Counted from the stretch's first letter, positions 7,317-15,269 are shown. The stretch is DNA of 16,132 nt from Candidatus Gerdarchaeota archaeon (GCA_016840945.1 JAEORJ010000084.1:1-16132); one strand, 5' to 3'. A program made the numbers and translations. Notes: generated by a model from the letters alone, not told the origin.

Positions 7317-8177
7317 TGGAATATGGTTTCGAATATATTGCATTGATTCTTTAGCTTCATCTAATGATAATTCAAAAACTAATGGCCCTTGGAAGCTCCT
7401 ATCATTTAAAGCTGATAGGAGTTCAATCACTGGTAGATCATGTTTTCCTAATGCTTTATGATCAATTCTTGGATAAGCACCATCATGCAAGTGTAATTCT
7501 ACCAATCTATTGGAAAATTTGTTAATAAATTCAATAACACCAATCTTACCAGAATATCCTGCCATAAGATGACCTGTGTCAAAGCAAATACTTAAATCGA
7601 ATTTTTCAATAATAGGAGCCATTTTCTTTATGGGAAACTCAATATTTTCGATAGCAATTTTTTTTGATGGTATATCAATCTTAGTTAATAATTTGCTAAT
7701 AGATTCTTCAACAAAGGTGCAAAATTGACTTGCAATAAGCTCCTTTGCAAAATCAGGTAAGTTCATATTCATAAATTCAACAGTTAAAGCTCCGGTTGGG
7801 TGGATAACCCAGCAAATAGGATCTAATGGTTTTGTCAATTCAATACAATCAATAAAAGCTGTTATAGATGCATCCCTAATATGTTCATTAAATGCTGCAG
7901 GTTCCATAGCCCAAAGTGGTAGATGTACAGAAAAAGTAATCTCCTCTTCATTCTTTATCTCAACTAGTTGATTAATTTCGTTGGGAGAGAGTAAACCTGG
8001 TAAAACATTTGGTATGTCACCAGTAATTTCGATATGTTTGAAACCAGCATCAATTGAATTTCTCATTACATCTATATAATTAAGATTAGAGAAATCAATT
8101 TTCCCATTCATTACCAGTTTAAAGAAATCATTGAAGTCAAATGGTCTATGTCCAAACAACAATGATACCTTAATCAC
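7302..8177 (-). CDS. Xylose-isomerase-like TIM-barrel protein (sugar isomerase/epimerase superfamily)
   Basis: This 291-residue protein fits the AP_endonuc_2 / xylose-isomerase-like barrel. Candidate metal and catalytic residues occur at strand ends in the usual order: H85 in 'FSVHLPL', H126 in 'VIHPTG', E177 in 'IAIENIE', D200 and H203 in 'ICFDTGH', H229 in 'ELHLHDG', H240 in 'IDHKALGKHDLP', and E269 in 'LVFEL'. The family includes sugar isomerases and epimerases, inosose dehydratase-like enzymes and endonuclease IV. The conserved residues show a probably active divalent-metal enzyme but do not give its substrate. The GTG start lies inside the 3' end of the upstream transporter gene (8-base overlap), which implies translational coupling. 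Pairing with a GPH transporter favours a role in sugar or polyol catabolism over DNA repair; this is inference. Confidence 0.87.
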   Translation of the reverse strand: MIKVSLLFGHRPFDFNDFFKLVMNGKIDFSNLNYIDVMRNSIDAGFKHIEITGDIPNVLPGLLSPNEINQLVEIKNEEEITFSVHLPLWAMEPAAFNEHIRDASITAFIDCIELTKPLDPICWVIHPTGALTVEFMNMNLPDFAKELIASQFCTFVEESISKLLTKIDIPSKKIAIENIEFPIKKMAPIIEKFDLSICFDTGHLMAGYSGKIGVIEFINKFSNRLVELHLHDGAYPRIDHKALGKHDLPVIELLSALNDRSFQGPLVFELSLDEAKESMQYIRNHIPEVLE

Positions 8178-9537
8178 CTTCTGTAACTATTTTTTCTTGA
8201 TTTAGCTCCATATCTTGTCCTTTTTTCATGAATGGATCAAAATTGCCCAAGATGAGAATTGGTATAGACGCTAAGAAGAAAATTGCAGTTAATGGACCAA
8301 GCAAGTAAAGTCTCGAGGTAATACTTTCAGGATTAAGATATCCCACAAGTAATAATGCAAGTGCTTGAAAAATATTCAATGGAATGGAATTGAAACCATT
8401 ATACATACCAGCTCGAGATTCGTTTGTATCACGTTCATCTTTATCAGCAATGTCAGCAACGATAGCATAGGGGAAGAGATATGGCCCTGATAAACCAACA
8501 CCTATAAGGAATGCCCATAGATAACCAAGATATTCAAAGGTTAATGTTCCGGGGGTAAGAATCTTAAATATCATCGAGAAAGGCATAACTACAACCAGAA
8601 AAATAAAACTAATAATCATTGACCACTTCTTGCCAATCTTTTTAGATAAGGGAATCCAAGCTAGAAAACAAACCATGATTGTACCAAAAACCAATAGACC
8701 GAAAACTACTGTTTGAGTAAATCCTGTAAATTGAAGGATATCAGTAGCAAAATCCAGTACCAAAGCATTGATGAGTGTCAATCCCATGGAATAAACTCCT
8801 TGAGCCATGAACCAGATAACATAATTTTTGTTTGTTAGTACTACTCTAAATTCTCTGATAAGATTCCTATCAACACGTTCAACAGGTTTTTCTTTAATAG
8901 CAATCAATGTTGGTAGGAACGACAGAAATTCTATTACAGCAAAACCTACAATGCAACTAATTAATACAATATTAGCTGTACCTGTTAATCCTCCACCTTC
9001 TAGATCTAACAAACCGGGAATAAGAAACACAAAACCGAATCCTAATAAATTGGAAAAAAGATTTGTGAAATTTTGAATGCCTGACATGCCAACTCTATCA
9101 TCCTCAGTAGTAATTTCGGTCATCCATGATTGATAAGGTGTTAACAAGAATCCATAGAAGAGATTGAATAATGAATTCCAAACTAAATACCATGAAAAGA
9201 TTGACCAAGTACTTGTTGGTTGAATGAATAAATGAGGTAAAAAGATCATCACGAACGATATTGCTATCGCTGGAGAACCAATCCAAATGAAAATTTTTCT
9301 CCGATTAACTTTCGAACCTGGTAGTATGTCTGAAATATAACCAAAAATAAAACCTGAAAATGCTATAATTATCTTCCCTACAGCTGCTGCAGCTGAATTT
9401 AAGTAAGGGTAATCTTCTAAACCAAAGATATTATCATAAATCCAAACTGTAGCGAGTGTAGTGACACTCATAAAAATACTAGTCCCAAAACGACAGATCC
9501 CATAAAAGAATTTTTGTTTTGCAGTTAGAATAGCCAT
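8170..9537 (-). CDS. MFS transporter of the GPH (glycoside/pentoside/hexuronide:cation) type
   Basis: This 455-residue membrane protein has about 12 predicted helices. The loop between helices 2 and 3 carries the MFS_2/GPH hallmark, with 'GYISD' (about 66-70) followed by 'RRKIFIWIGSP' from about 79. 'FQALALLLVGYLNPESITSR' near the C-terminus is also typical. These carriers take up sugars or glycosides with Na+ or H+. I chose ATG 9537 rather than GTG 9546 because a TATA-like stretch (minus strand ATGATATAAT, 9567-9558) lies about 24 bases before the ATG, as in a leaderless archaeal message, and neither start has a Shine-Dalgarno motif. The gene overlaps the isomerase-like gene by 8 bases. Substrate is unknown; peptide or lipid transport by MFS_2 relatives cannot be excluded. 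Confidence 0.88.
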   Translation of the reverse strand: MAILTAKQKFFYGICRFGTSIFMSVTTLATVWIYDNIFGLEDYPYLNSAAAAVGKIIIAFSGFIFGYISDILPGSKVNRRKIFIWIGSPAIAISFVMIFLPHLFIQPTSTWSIFSWYLVWNSLFNLFYGFLLTPYQSWMTEITTEDDRVGMSGIQNFTNLFSNLLGFGFVFLIPGLLDLEGGGLTGTANIVLISCIVGFAVIEFLSFLPTLIAIKEKPVERVDRNLIREFRVVLTNKNYVIWFMAQGVYSMGLTLINALVLDFATDILQFTGFTQTVVFGLLVFGTIMVCFLAWIPLSKKIGKKWSMIISFIFLVVVMPFSMIFKILTPGTLTFEYLGYLWAFLIGVGLSGPYLFPYAIVADIADKDERDTNESRAGMYNGFNSIPLNIFQALALLLVGYLNPESITSRLYLLGPLTAIFFLASIPILILGNFDPFMKKGQDMELNQEKIVTEGD

Positions 9538-9557
9538 TCTAATCACTCAAAATAAAT

Positions 9558-9567
9558 TATATCATTA
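9558..9567 (-). promoter_or_regulatory. TATA-like element for the transporter operon
   Basis: ATGATATAAT on the minus strand is centred about 24-26 bases before the ATG at 9537. This is an archaeal TATA position compatible with leaderless transcription. AT-rich surroundings limit confidence. Confidence 0.35.
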
Positions 9568-9614
9568 TTTCTATAGTCATTAACTTTTTAAGAATTACTC
9601 GAAGTGTTTTTACA

Positions 9615-9692
9615 CCATATTCATATTAGCAATAAGCTAATATTTTGTTCATTTTCAGTCAAATATGGTCTATTTGCTTAAAAATAAGCAAA
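9615..9692. repeat. Cluster of inverted repeats in a divergent promoter region
   Basis: Three palindromic pairs lie between the transporter operon and the LVIVD gene: ATATTAGC / GCTAATAT (9623-9630 and 9636-9643), TTTGCTTA / TAAGCAAA (9673-9680 and 9685-9692), and an outer pair CCATATT / AATATGG (9615-9621 and 9662-9668). They could be regulator-binding sites or small hairpins. The 220-base gap (9547-9766) holds no gene. Confidence 0.45.
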
Positions 9693-9703
9693 AAATATTT
9701 TGA

Positions 9704-9715
9704 TTTAAATAAATT
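9704..9715 (+). promoter_or_regulatory. TATA-like element for the LVIVD gene
   Basis: TTTAAATAAATT would place transcription start near 9733, giving a leader of about 35 bases that includes the Shine-Dalgarno GAGGG at 9756-9760, 6 bases before the ATG. Confidence 0.4.
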
Positions 9716-9766
9716 ATTGTTATTCATCTACTATTAAATATCTTTTAGTATTTTTGAGGGAAGATA

Positions 9767-12214
9767 ATGAAAATACAAAGAAAAAGAATTTTGCTTGTTG
9801 TATTTATGTTAAGTTTATTCTCAATAACAAGCATTATGGTCCCTTTAGGTTTTGGGTTTAATTATAATCAACAATTATTGACTATTAATTCAAGTTCTTA
9901 TTCAGACACCTTTCTATCAACCACTTTCAAAGATGACTCCTCAACTGCTTTTGGTTGGGGTTCAGGAACAGTGACCAAAGCTCGCGATTTCTCTTTAGAT
10001 ATTTTAGATTATTATTATACAGAATCACCAGTTGTTGATGTAGAAGTTCAAGGAAGAGAAGCTTACCTTGCTTTATATAGTCTATCACAAACTGATGCTA
10101 TCACCATATTGGATATCAATGACCCATCAGATATAGCACTAATGGGAATTGAAGTTGCTCATACAGAAACAAAAGCAATAGCAGTTGAAGGCGATTGTCT
10201 CGTAGCAGGACAATATTCTGTAGTCCAAAATTCAATTGTTATTCATGATGTTGAAGATCCAAATAATCCCACCTGGACGTGGGCTTATGGAACTGATAAC
10301 TTTGTCACAGACATAGAATTTTATGGTCATTATGCTTTCTATACTTCATATAAAGTAGCGAATAGTCGTTCATTACGTTATATAGACTTAGAATCGCCAT
10401 TTGCGATGAATTCTATTGTCAATTGTGAATGGATTAATAGTTATGCTCTTGGAATAGAAGTAACTGGTGGGCTTGTATATGTAGCAGCTAGCACTGCTGG
10501 TTTCTATATTCTAAATATTACCAATAAACAAAATCCAACACAAGAAAGCCATTTGAGCGTTACTGGAAATGCTACTGATGTATTAGTAGATGGAAATTTT
10601 GCTTATGTCACCGCTGGTACAGCAGGTGTTCATATTATCGATGTGCAAGATCCAACAAATCCCACACTAATTAGCACTTTTAATACTCCCGGTTCAGCTA
10701 GAAAATTAGCAAAACAAGACAATAGCCTTTTCGTAGCAGATGAGAATGGTGGAGTGCAGATTTTAGATGTTACTGATCCCACTAATGTTTTATTTGTATC
10801 AGATATTCCTTCACTCCCCTTTACTTACGATGTAGCTCTCTTTGATGGCATTCTAGTGGTAGGAACAGAGAATGGTGCTTATACCGTTTCAATTGGTTAT
10901 GTTGACGATTTTTCCAGCTCTTGGTATGCCAATGCTGTACCTTTGCCTTTAGCTATGGATGTTCGAGTTGTTAATAAAGTAGCCTATGTTGCATGTGGAT
11001 ATGATGGTGTTTACGCAATAAATGTCAGTGATCCTCTTAATCCAACTATTCTGGGTAACTTTTCAAATGTTGGTACTCCAATAATAAAAATTGATATCAA
11101 TGGTAGATTCCTTTATGGTGTAGCTCCAAGTGGTGTTTATATTTTTGATATTTCTAATCCAGCCGATATTAAACTCATTAACTATATTGGTGGTAGCGGA
11201 TTAACTGATATTCAAATACGAGGTGAAATCTTATTCATTGGTTTTGTAACAGGATTTGCTATTCTGAATGTCTCTGATAATCATGTATTTAATCTGATAA
11301 ATAACTTCATTCCTGGTAATCATAACAACATTACTGCTATTTGGGTGCAAGGTCCTCGTGTTTATTTGGTCGAAGGTGTTTCTGCTGGAACTGATACCCT
11401 CAGTTGTTATGATATCACCAATTTTAATAGCCCATTTTTAACCTTCAGTGCGCCTCGAGATGTTCCAATGTATGATATTCAAGTCGATGGTGATGTTTGC
11501 TATTTAGGTGCTGGTAATTGGTTTACCGTTTGTAATGTAATTAATCCTTATGCATTTACAACACCAAGTAATACTTCAGCTACTTCGTGGGGTGTTTGGA
11601 GCTTTGGACGATATGTAGCCAGTGCTGAACGAGGAAACGGTGTTGCTTTCTATAATGTGTCTTATCTCACAAATCCAATCGAATTAAGCAGGTATCCCGA
11701 TGCAACAGGTGCCCTCCAGATAACTACTGATGGAGATTTTACCTACGTCGCTAATTATGACTCATTAGTTATCCTAAGACATTTTAGAAGCGCTGCTACG
11801 ACTTACAAAGGAGCAAATAATTTTGCACGATCAACACCAATTCACACTTTACCAAATGGAACCATAACTAATGCCACATTGTTTTTTGATGGTAAGATAC
11901 CAGATGGCACCTCTATTACTTTCCAGATGTCAGTTGATGGTATTCATTGGGAAGATGTTACACCTGGTACAATTCATGTTTTTGCTAATAAAGGAAAAAC
12001 CTTACAATGGCAGGCTATTTTTGACAATGAAACATATCAAACAGCTTATTTGTATTCCATTCAGGTAACTTTCGATTTTGAATATAAAAGACCGATCTTC
12101 AACAATCCTGCTTTAGTAGCTTTTCTAATAACTGGTGGAGTAGTTCTTCTAGCAGCTATAATTACCACAGTGGTTATAGTAATTCGAAGAAAAAGTAAAA
12201 TTCCATCAAGATAG
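9767..12214 (+). CDS. Secreted LVIVD-repeat double beta-propeller protein with C-terminal membrane anchor
   Basis: This 815-residue protein starts with a signal peptide (about 7-30) and ends with one helix (about 782-806) and a basic tail, so most of it is extracellular. The body has about 14 blades of roughly 40 residues with the LVIVD pattern, for example 'AYVTAGTAGVHIIDVQDPTN', 'LFVADENGGVQILDVTDPTN' and 'AYVACGYDGVYAINVSDPLN'. They fall into residues 88-376 and 395-670 with a break at 'YVDDFSSSWYANA', which suggests two seven-bladed propellers. Residues about 675-772 form a beta-rich domain containing 'TNATLFFDGKIPDGTSITFQ', 'SVDGIHWEDVTPG' and 'LQWQAIF', resembling jelly-roll or Ig-like modules. 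LVIVD propellers are known from archaeal and bacterial surface proteins and are thought to mediate binding; no catalytic residues are apparent. GAGGG 6 bases before the ATG fixes the start. Confidence 0.9.
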   Translation: MKIQRKRILLVVFMLSLFSITSIMVPLGFGFNYNQQLLTINSSSYSDTFLSTTFKDDSSTAFGWGSGTVTKARDFSLDILDYYYTESPVVDVEVQGREAYLALYSLSQTDAITILDINDPSDIALMGIEVAHTETKAIAVEGDCLVAGQYSVVQNSIVIHDVEDPNNPTWTWAYGTDNFVTDIEFYGHYAFYTSYKVANSRSLRYIDLESPFAMNSIVNCEWINSYALGIEVTGGLVYVAASTAGFYILNITNKQNPTQESHLSVTGNATDVLVDGNFAYVTAGTAGVHIIDVQDPTNPTLISTFNTPGSARKLAKQDNSLFVADENGGVQILDVTDPTNVLFVSDIPSLPFTYDVALFDGILVVGTENGAYTVSIGYVDDFSSSWYANAVPLPLAMDVRVVNKVAYVACGYDGVYAINVSDPLNPTILGNFSNVGTPIIKIDINGRFLYGVAPSGVYIFDISNPADIKLINYIGGSGLTDIQIRGEILFIGFVTGFAILNVSDNHVFNLINNFIPGNHNNITAIWVQGPRVYLVEGVSAGTDTLSCYDITNFNSPFLTFSAPRDVPMYDIQVDGDVCYLGAGNWFTVCNVINPYAFTTPSNTSATSWGVWSFGRYVASAERGNGVAFYNVSYLTNPIELSRYPDATGALQITTDGDFTYVANYDSLVILRHFRSAATTYKGANNFARSTPIHTLPNGTITNATLFFDGKIPDGTSITFQMSVDGIHWEDVTPGTIHVFANKGKTLQWQAIFDNETYQTAYLYSIQVTFDFEYKRPIFNNPALVAFLITGGVVLLAAIITTVVIVIRRKSKIPSR

Positions 12215-12219
12215 TTATT

Positions 12220-12256
12220 AAGACGTTATTAATTAACGTCTTCCTCTTTCTTTTTT
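12220..12256. terminator. Hairpin terminator between the LVIVD and kinase genes
   Basis: AAGACGTTA (12220-12228) and TAACGTCTT (12234-12242) form a perfect 9-bp stem with a TTAAT loop. On the plus strand it is followed by CCTCTTTCTTTTTTTC. The kinase TAA stop (12229-12231) sits in the loop, so both genes end here, but only the plus strand has a T-run after the stem. Confidence 0.65.
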
Positions 12257-12909
12257 TCATCTAATACTACATAGAAAATAGTTCCATTTTTTTCAGTTGA
12301 TTCGAAATAGATTCTCCCATTTAAGTAATCCTCAACAATTATTCTTGAACTATATGTACCCAATCCCCGTCCAGTTCCTTTTGTTGAAAATGACCTTTGA
12401 AATATCTGTGATTTAATATTTTCAGAAAGCACAATATTATTTTGGATCCAAAAACTTATACCACTCTCTAATTCATTGCAGCCGATTTTTACAATCTCTT
12501 TCTTTTTACTCGCTTCTAAAGCATTTTTCAAAAGATTAACAAGAACTCTTCTAATTAATCGTTCATCTGTATTTATATTAATTGATTTGCTAGACTCATC
12601 TATGATGATCACTTTATCAATAGCACAATTGTGTGAAGAAATGGTCCATACTGCTGATTGAATGAGCTCAAGAGTATTTGTTTTTGTGAATTCAAGGATT
12701 AATTCATTGTTTTCAATCTTAAGCAGATCTCTTTGTGCTTGAATATCATCCATGATGTTTTTTATTTCAGCGCTTATTTTTTTGAATCGCTTTAGTTGTT
12801 CATTACTTAAAGTCTCTGATGGGAAAAGTTCCATTTGATATTGTAGCACACTGGCAGTATTAACGATATCGTGAAGGAATATTCGTTCTAAATTCTCTCT
12901 TCTTTTCAT
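12229..12909 (-). CDS. Histidine-kinase core protein (DHp-like helix plus HATPase_c), soluble
   Basis: This 226-residue protein holds only the kinase core. The H-box-like segment has H13 in 'FLHDIVNTASVLQYQMELF'. The N-box is 'RRVLVNLLKNALEAS' with N125 and N129. The box that normally reads D-x-G is 'IQNN' (about 155-158), so the usual Asp is Asn and no DNGxG is present. The G2 region is strong: 'IFQRSFSTKGTGRGLGTYSS' (about 169-188). The 'RSFSTKG.GRGLGTYS' signature marks a distinct kinase group in which this box is often altered. There is no sensor, transmembrane or receiver domain. The gene starts 5 bases after the PAS gene, so they form one operon and probably a two-subunit sensor kinase. 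Whether it autophosphorylates, and its target, are unknown; no response regulator is in the window. Confidence 0.85.
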   Translation of the reverse strand: MKRRENLERIFLHDIVNTASVLQYQMELFPSETLSNEQLKRFKKISAEIKNIMDDIQAQRDLLKIENNELILEFTKTNTLELIQSAVWTISSHNCAIDKVIIIDESSKSININTDERLIRRVLVNLLKNALEASKKKEIVKIGCNELESGISFWIQNNIVLSENIKSQIFQRSFSTKGTGRGLGTYSSRIIVEDYLNGRIYFESTEKNGTIFYVVLDEKKKEEDVN

Positions 12910-12914
12910 ATTAC

Positions 12915-13388
12915 TTATATCACTAATAATGACAATGTATATGGCTCATTGTCTAGTTGAATTGGTTTTGCCATTACATTGATATCAAGAGGGATTATTT
13001 TACCAAGATTTTTAATAGTGATTCTCGCATCATTGCTAGCTTCTTTTTCTGTTTTTTGGCTTTCAAGTAAGGTTAACACTACACCACAATATCGGCATTC
13101 GATAGCAGTTCCACAACCGCTTTCGGTTTGGTTAGCATGTATGCATTGTATTAATTCCCCTGGTCTTTGCCCAAGAGCATCTTCAAATTTCTCCACACCA
13201 AACGCTTTAAGAAAAATATCATTGGCAAAAACCACTTGTCGATAATCATTAACAATTACTATGAATTGTGGGAAGGCATTTAACACTTCAGAAACAAAAG
13301 GTATAGCTATAACTCTGTCCGACTGGCGTAAAACCTCGTCATGTTCCAATCTATTTGGATTGGCGAAAAATGTCTCTTTAGTGGGCAT
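12915..13388 (-). CDS. PAS-domain protein with a four-cysteine cluster, sensor partner of the kinase
   Basis: This 157-residue soluble protein is mostly one PAS domain (about 28-157), with the typical opening 'FPQFIVIVNDYRQVVFANDIFLKAFG' region. An insertion at about 82-102 contains C82, H84, C92, C98 and C101 in the pattern C-x-H ... CG ... C-x2-CG ('SGCGTAIECRYCG' for the last part). Similar Cys clusters occur in PAS proteins paired with kinases of the 'HDIxNT' type; I recall these mainly from anaerobic bacteria. The clustered Cys and His could bind a metal or Fe-S centre or act as a thiol switch, which would make this an oxygen or redox sensor; that role is inferred. It is the first gene of the pair. 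No membrane segment is present, so it senses a cytoplasmic signal. Confidence 0.83.
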   Translation of the reverse strand: MPTKETFFANPNRLEHDEVLRQSDRVIAIPFVSEVLNAFPQFIVIVNDYRQVVFANDIFLKAFGVEKFEDALGQRPGELIQCIHANQTESGCGTAIECRYCGVVLTLLESQKTEKEASNDARITIKNLGKIIPLDINVMAKPIQLDNEPYTLSLLVI

Positions 13389-13505
13389 GTTCTCACAACA
13401 ATTAAAACTACGATAATTACTCTAACGACAAAAATGATTATTAAATTTACTTTATTAGAAAATTAACCTTCACTAATCGATTTTCTTAGATTTATTATTT
13501 ATTAG

Positions 13506-13646
13506 TGTGATACATTGACCAATGAAGGTAATTATTGGTCAGATCTAATCTGGGATGAAGGTGTAGAGTATGAACTAGATGGCGATCCATATATAGACCA
13601 ATATGTTGATCCTTATCCTCTGATGAGCCCAATTTCTATTTGGTAA
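13506..13646 (+). pseudogene. C-terminal relic of a NosD-like beta-helix protein
   Basis: The plus-strand frame ending at TAA 13644-13646 reads 'TNEGNYWSDLIWDEG' followed by 'YELDGD', 'DQYVDPYPL' and 'MSPISIW'. This closely matches the C-terminus of the intact gene at 13695-15227 ('TSEGNYWNELVWNEG', then 'YAIDGG', 'TDLYPL'). GNYW...DLYPL-type endings are typical of NosD-like proteins. The frame meets TAG at 13503-13505 and has no good start or Shine-Dalgarno, so only about 46 codons remain. GAAGGTAATTATTGG occurs identically at 13524-13538 and 15120-15134. It is probably the remainder of a tandem NosD-like gene after deletion. The other bases of this 291-base gap are AT-rich and hold the start regions of the genes on each side. 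Confidence 0.7.
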
Positions 13647-13694
13647 TGTTTTTTAAACAAAAAAGCAATAATTAATTAATTGGGAGTTATCACT

Positions 13695-15227
13695 ATGAAA
13701 AAAATAACTCAGATTGGGCTATTTATAGGGATTGGACTATTTGTTTTATTTACTTCTATTCCTATTGTTATTAGTCTTATACACTATATTGGTGGTTTTT
13801 GGGATTTTGGTATGATTTTTTTATTAGCTTTGTTTTTCTTCTTAGGTTTGGGTTCTATTGTTCTTATCCCATATACAATTTGGTTCATTAAAACAGGAAA
13901 GCAAAGAAGTAATTTCACACTCTTTGAATTCTTCTATGGTAGTATAGTTATAGTAATTCTTGCTGGGAGTTTTTTGTTACCTATTCCAATGTATATCTGG
14001 AACGAGAATATTGAAGTTCGAAATAGTGGTGAGATTGTCATTTTACGGGATAGTGATTTTGTCTACAAATATCTTTTTCCTGGTAGTGGCACGAAGGAGG
14101 ATCCCTATATCATTAGTGATTTAATGATTGATACTACAAAAGATAATGGCATTTTAATTAAAGAGACAACTGCGTTTTTTGAAATAAGGAATTGTTCAAT
14201 TAAAGCTGATAGAAATGCAATTTATATCAATCATGCTGCTGAGAATACAGCTTTAATTACTAATAATAATTTTCTGTCATTAATATTGATAGAAAATACT
14301 ATTGAGAGTGTAATAATTGATAATATTGGTAATAGTGATATTGTTTTATTTAATAGCCATAAAACTTTAATCAAACAAAATATTTGTAATAGTATTATAC
14401 TTGATGTTAAATGGTATTCTGGGATAACAAATACAAATAATCAAATCACTGGAAATGTTTGTTTTAAACAAGACGATAGTAGTTATTCTTATGGAATATC
14501 TATTGAAAATTCAATTAATACAATAATTAGTTATAACCATATTTTTAATCATTATACTGGCTTGGATTCTAAACATTCGAATAATTTATTGCTTTACAAC
14601 AATCAAATTCATGATAATACTGGAGGTTTGTATACATATTTTACTGATAATATCACTATGATAAATAACAACATTTATTCTAATGTTCAATATGGTGCAT
14701 ATTTAGAGCATAGTAATTTATGCACTATAAGTCATAACAACTTAACAAATAATAGACATGGTTTAGATTATTCCGGATATTATAGCAATATAACAAATAA
14801 CATTTTCAAAAATAACACTGAAATAGGTTGTGTAATAGATGGTTATGCATTGAATTTTGAATATAATGAAATTAACTATAATGGTGAAGGCTTACAAATA
14901 AATGCAGTAGATCACACCAATATCACTTACAATACATTCACCAATAACACACTTTATGGTATTATTAATTCGTATGATAGTAATCATCTCTACTTCTACT
15001 ATAATAATTTTTATTATAATAATTATCAAGCCTTTCTAGCAGATAATTCCAGTCAAGTTTATTATGAAGTACATTATCATGTAGAATATCCTGTATTTTG
15101 GTATAACCCTACTACTAGTGAAGGTAATTATTGGAATGAACTTGTTTGGAATGAAGGCGTTGTATATGCAATAGATGGTGGTGACTATACAGACCTTTAT
15201 CCACTAGCAAATCCTGTTACAATTTAA
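13695..15227 (+). CDS. Membrane-anchored NosD-like right-handed beta-helix protein
   Basis: This 510-residue protein has three N-terminal hydrophobic helices (about 7-28, 40-65, 79-99), which would put the rest outside the cell if the N-terminus is cytoplasmic. The extracellular part opens with 'LFPGSGTKEDPYIISDLMI', the typical first strand of NosD/CASH beta-helix proteins. About a dozen short repeats rich in Asn follow, such as 'NNIYSNVQYGAYLEHSNLCT' and 'NNLTNNRHGLDYSG'. It closes with 'EGNYWNELVW' and 'TDLYPL' (about 476-504). Such beta-helices bind or process carbohydrates or serve as surface modules. No copper site or catalytic residues identify this as true NosD, so no symbol is given. 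ATG 13695 has GGGAG (13682-13686) 8 bases upstream and is a better start than TTG 13680. A relic of a related gene lies just upstream. Confidence 0.88.
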   Translation: MKKITQIGLFIGIGLFVLFTSIPIVISLIHYIGGFWDFGMIFLLALFFFLGLGSIVLIPYTIWFIKTGKQRSNFTLFEFFYGSIVIVILAGSFLLPIPMYIWNENIEVRNSGEIVILRDSDFVYKYLFPGSGTKEDPYIISDLMIDTTKDNGILIKETTAFFEIRNCSIKADRNAIYINHAAENTALITNNNFLSLILIENTIESVIIDNIGNSDIVLFNSHKTLIKQNICNSIILDVKWYSGITNTNNQITGNVCFKQDDSSYSYGISIENSINTIISYNHIFNHYTGLDSKHSNNLLLYNNQIHDNTGGLYTYFTDNITMINNNIYSNVQYGAYLEHSNLCTISHNNLTNNRHGLDYSGYYSNITNNIFKNNTEIGCVIDGYALNFEYNEINYNGEGLQINAVDHTNITYNTFTNNTLYGIINSYDSNHLYFYYNNFYYNNYQAFLADNSSQVYYEVHYHVEYPVFWYNPTTSEGNYWNELVWNEGVVYAIDGGDYTDLYPLANPVTI

Positions 15228-15269
15228 ACAAATTTATAATGATTAAGCATCATATATAGCTGAACATAA

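Noticed and set aside
7302..8177. Reading the TIM-barrel protein as endonuclease IV or as a cobamide-remodelling phosphodiesterase (CbiR type)
   Set aside because: The superfamily motifs are shared, but the N-terminus lacks the start I recall for CbiR-type proteins, and the coupling to a GPH transporter favours a sugar role. It was left as a superfamily-level call.
12979..13245. Plus-strand open frame of 88 codons inside the PAS gene
   Set aside because: The opposite strand encodes a recognisable PAS domain with a Cys cluster; this frame has no conserved pattern.
14200..15060. Repeated AAT/TAT-rich DNA in the beta-helix gene as a possible repeat array or CRISPR
   Set aside because: It encodes degenerate Asn-rich beta-helix rungs in one open frame; there are no exact spaced direct repeats.
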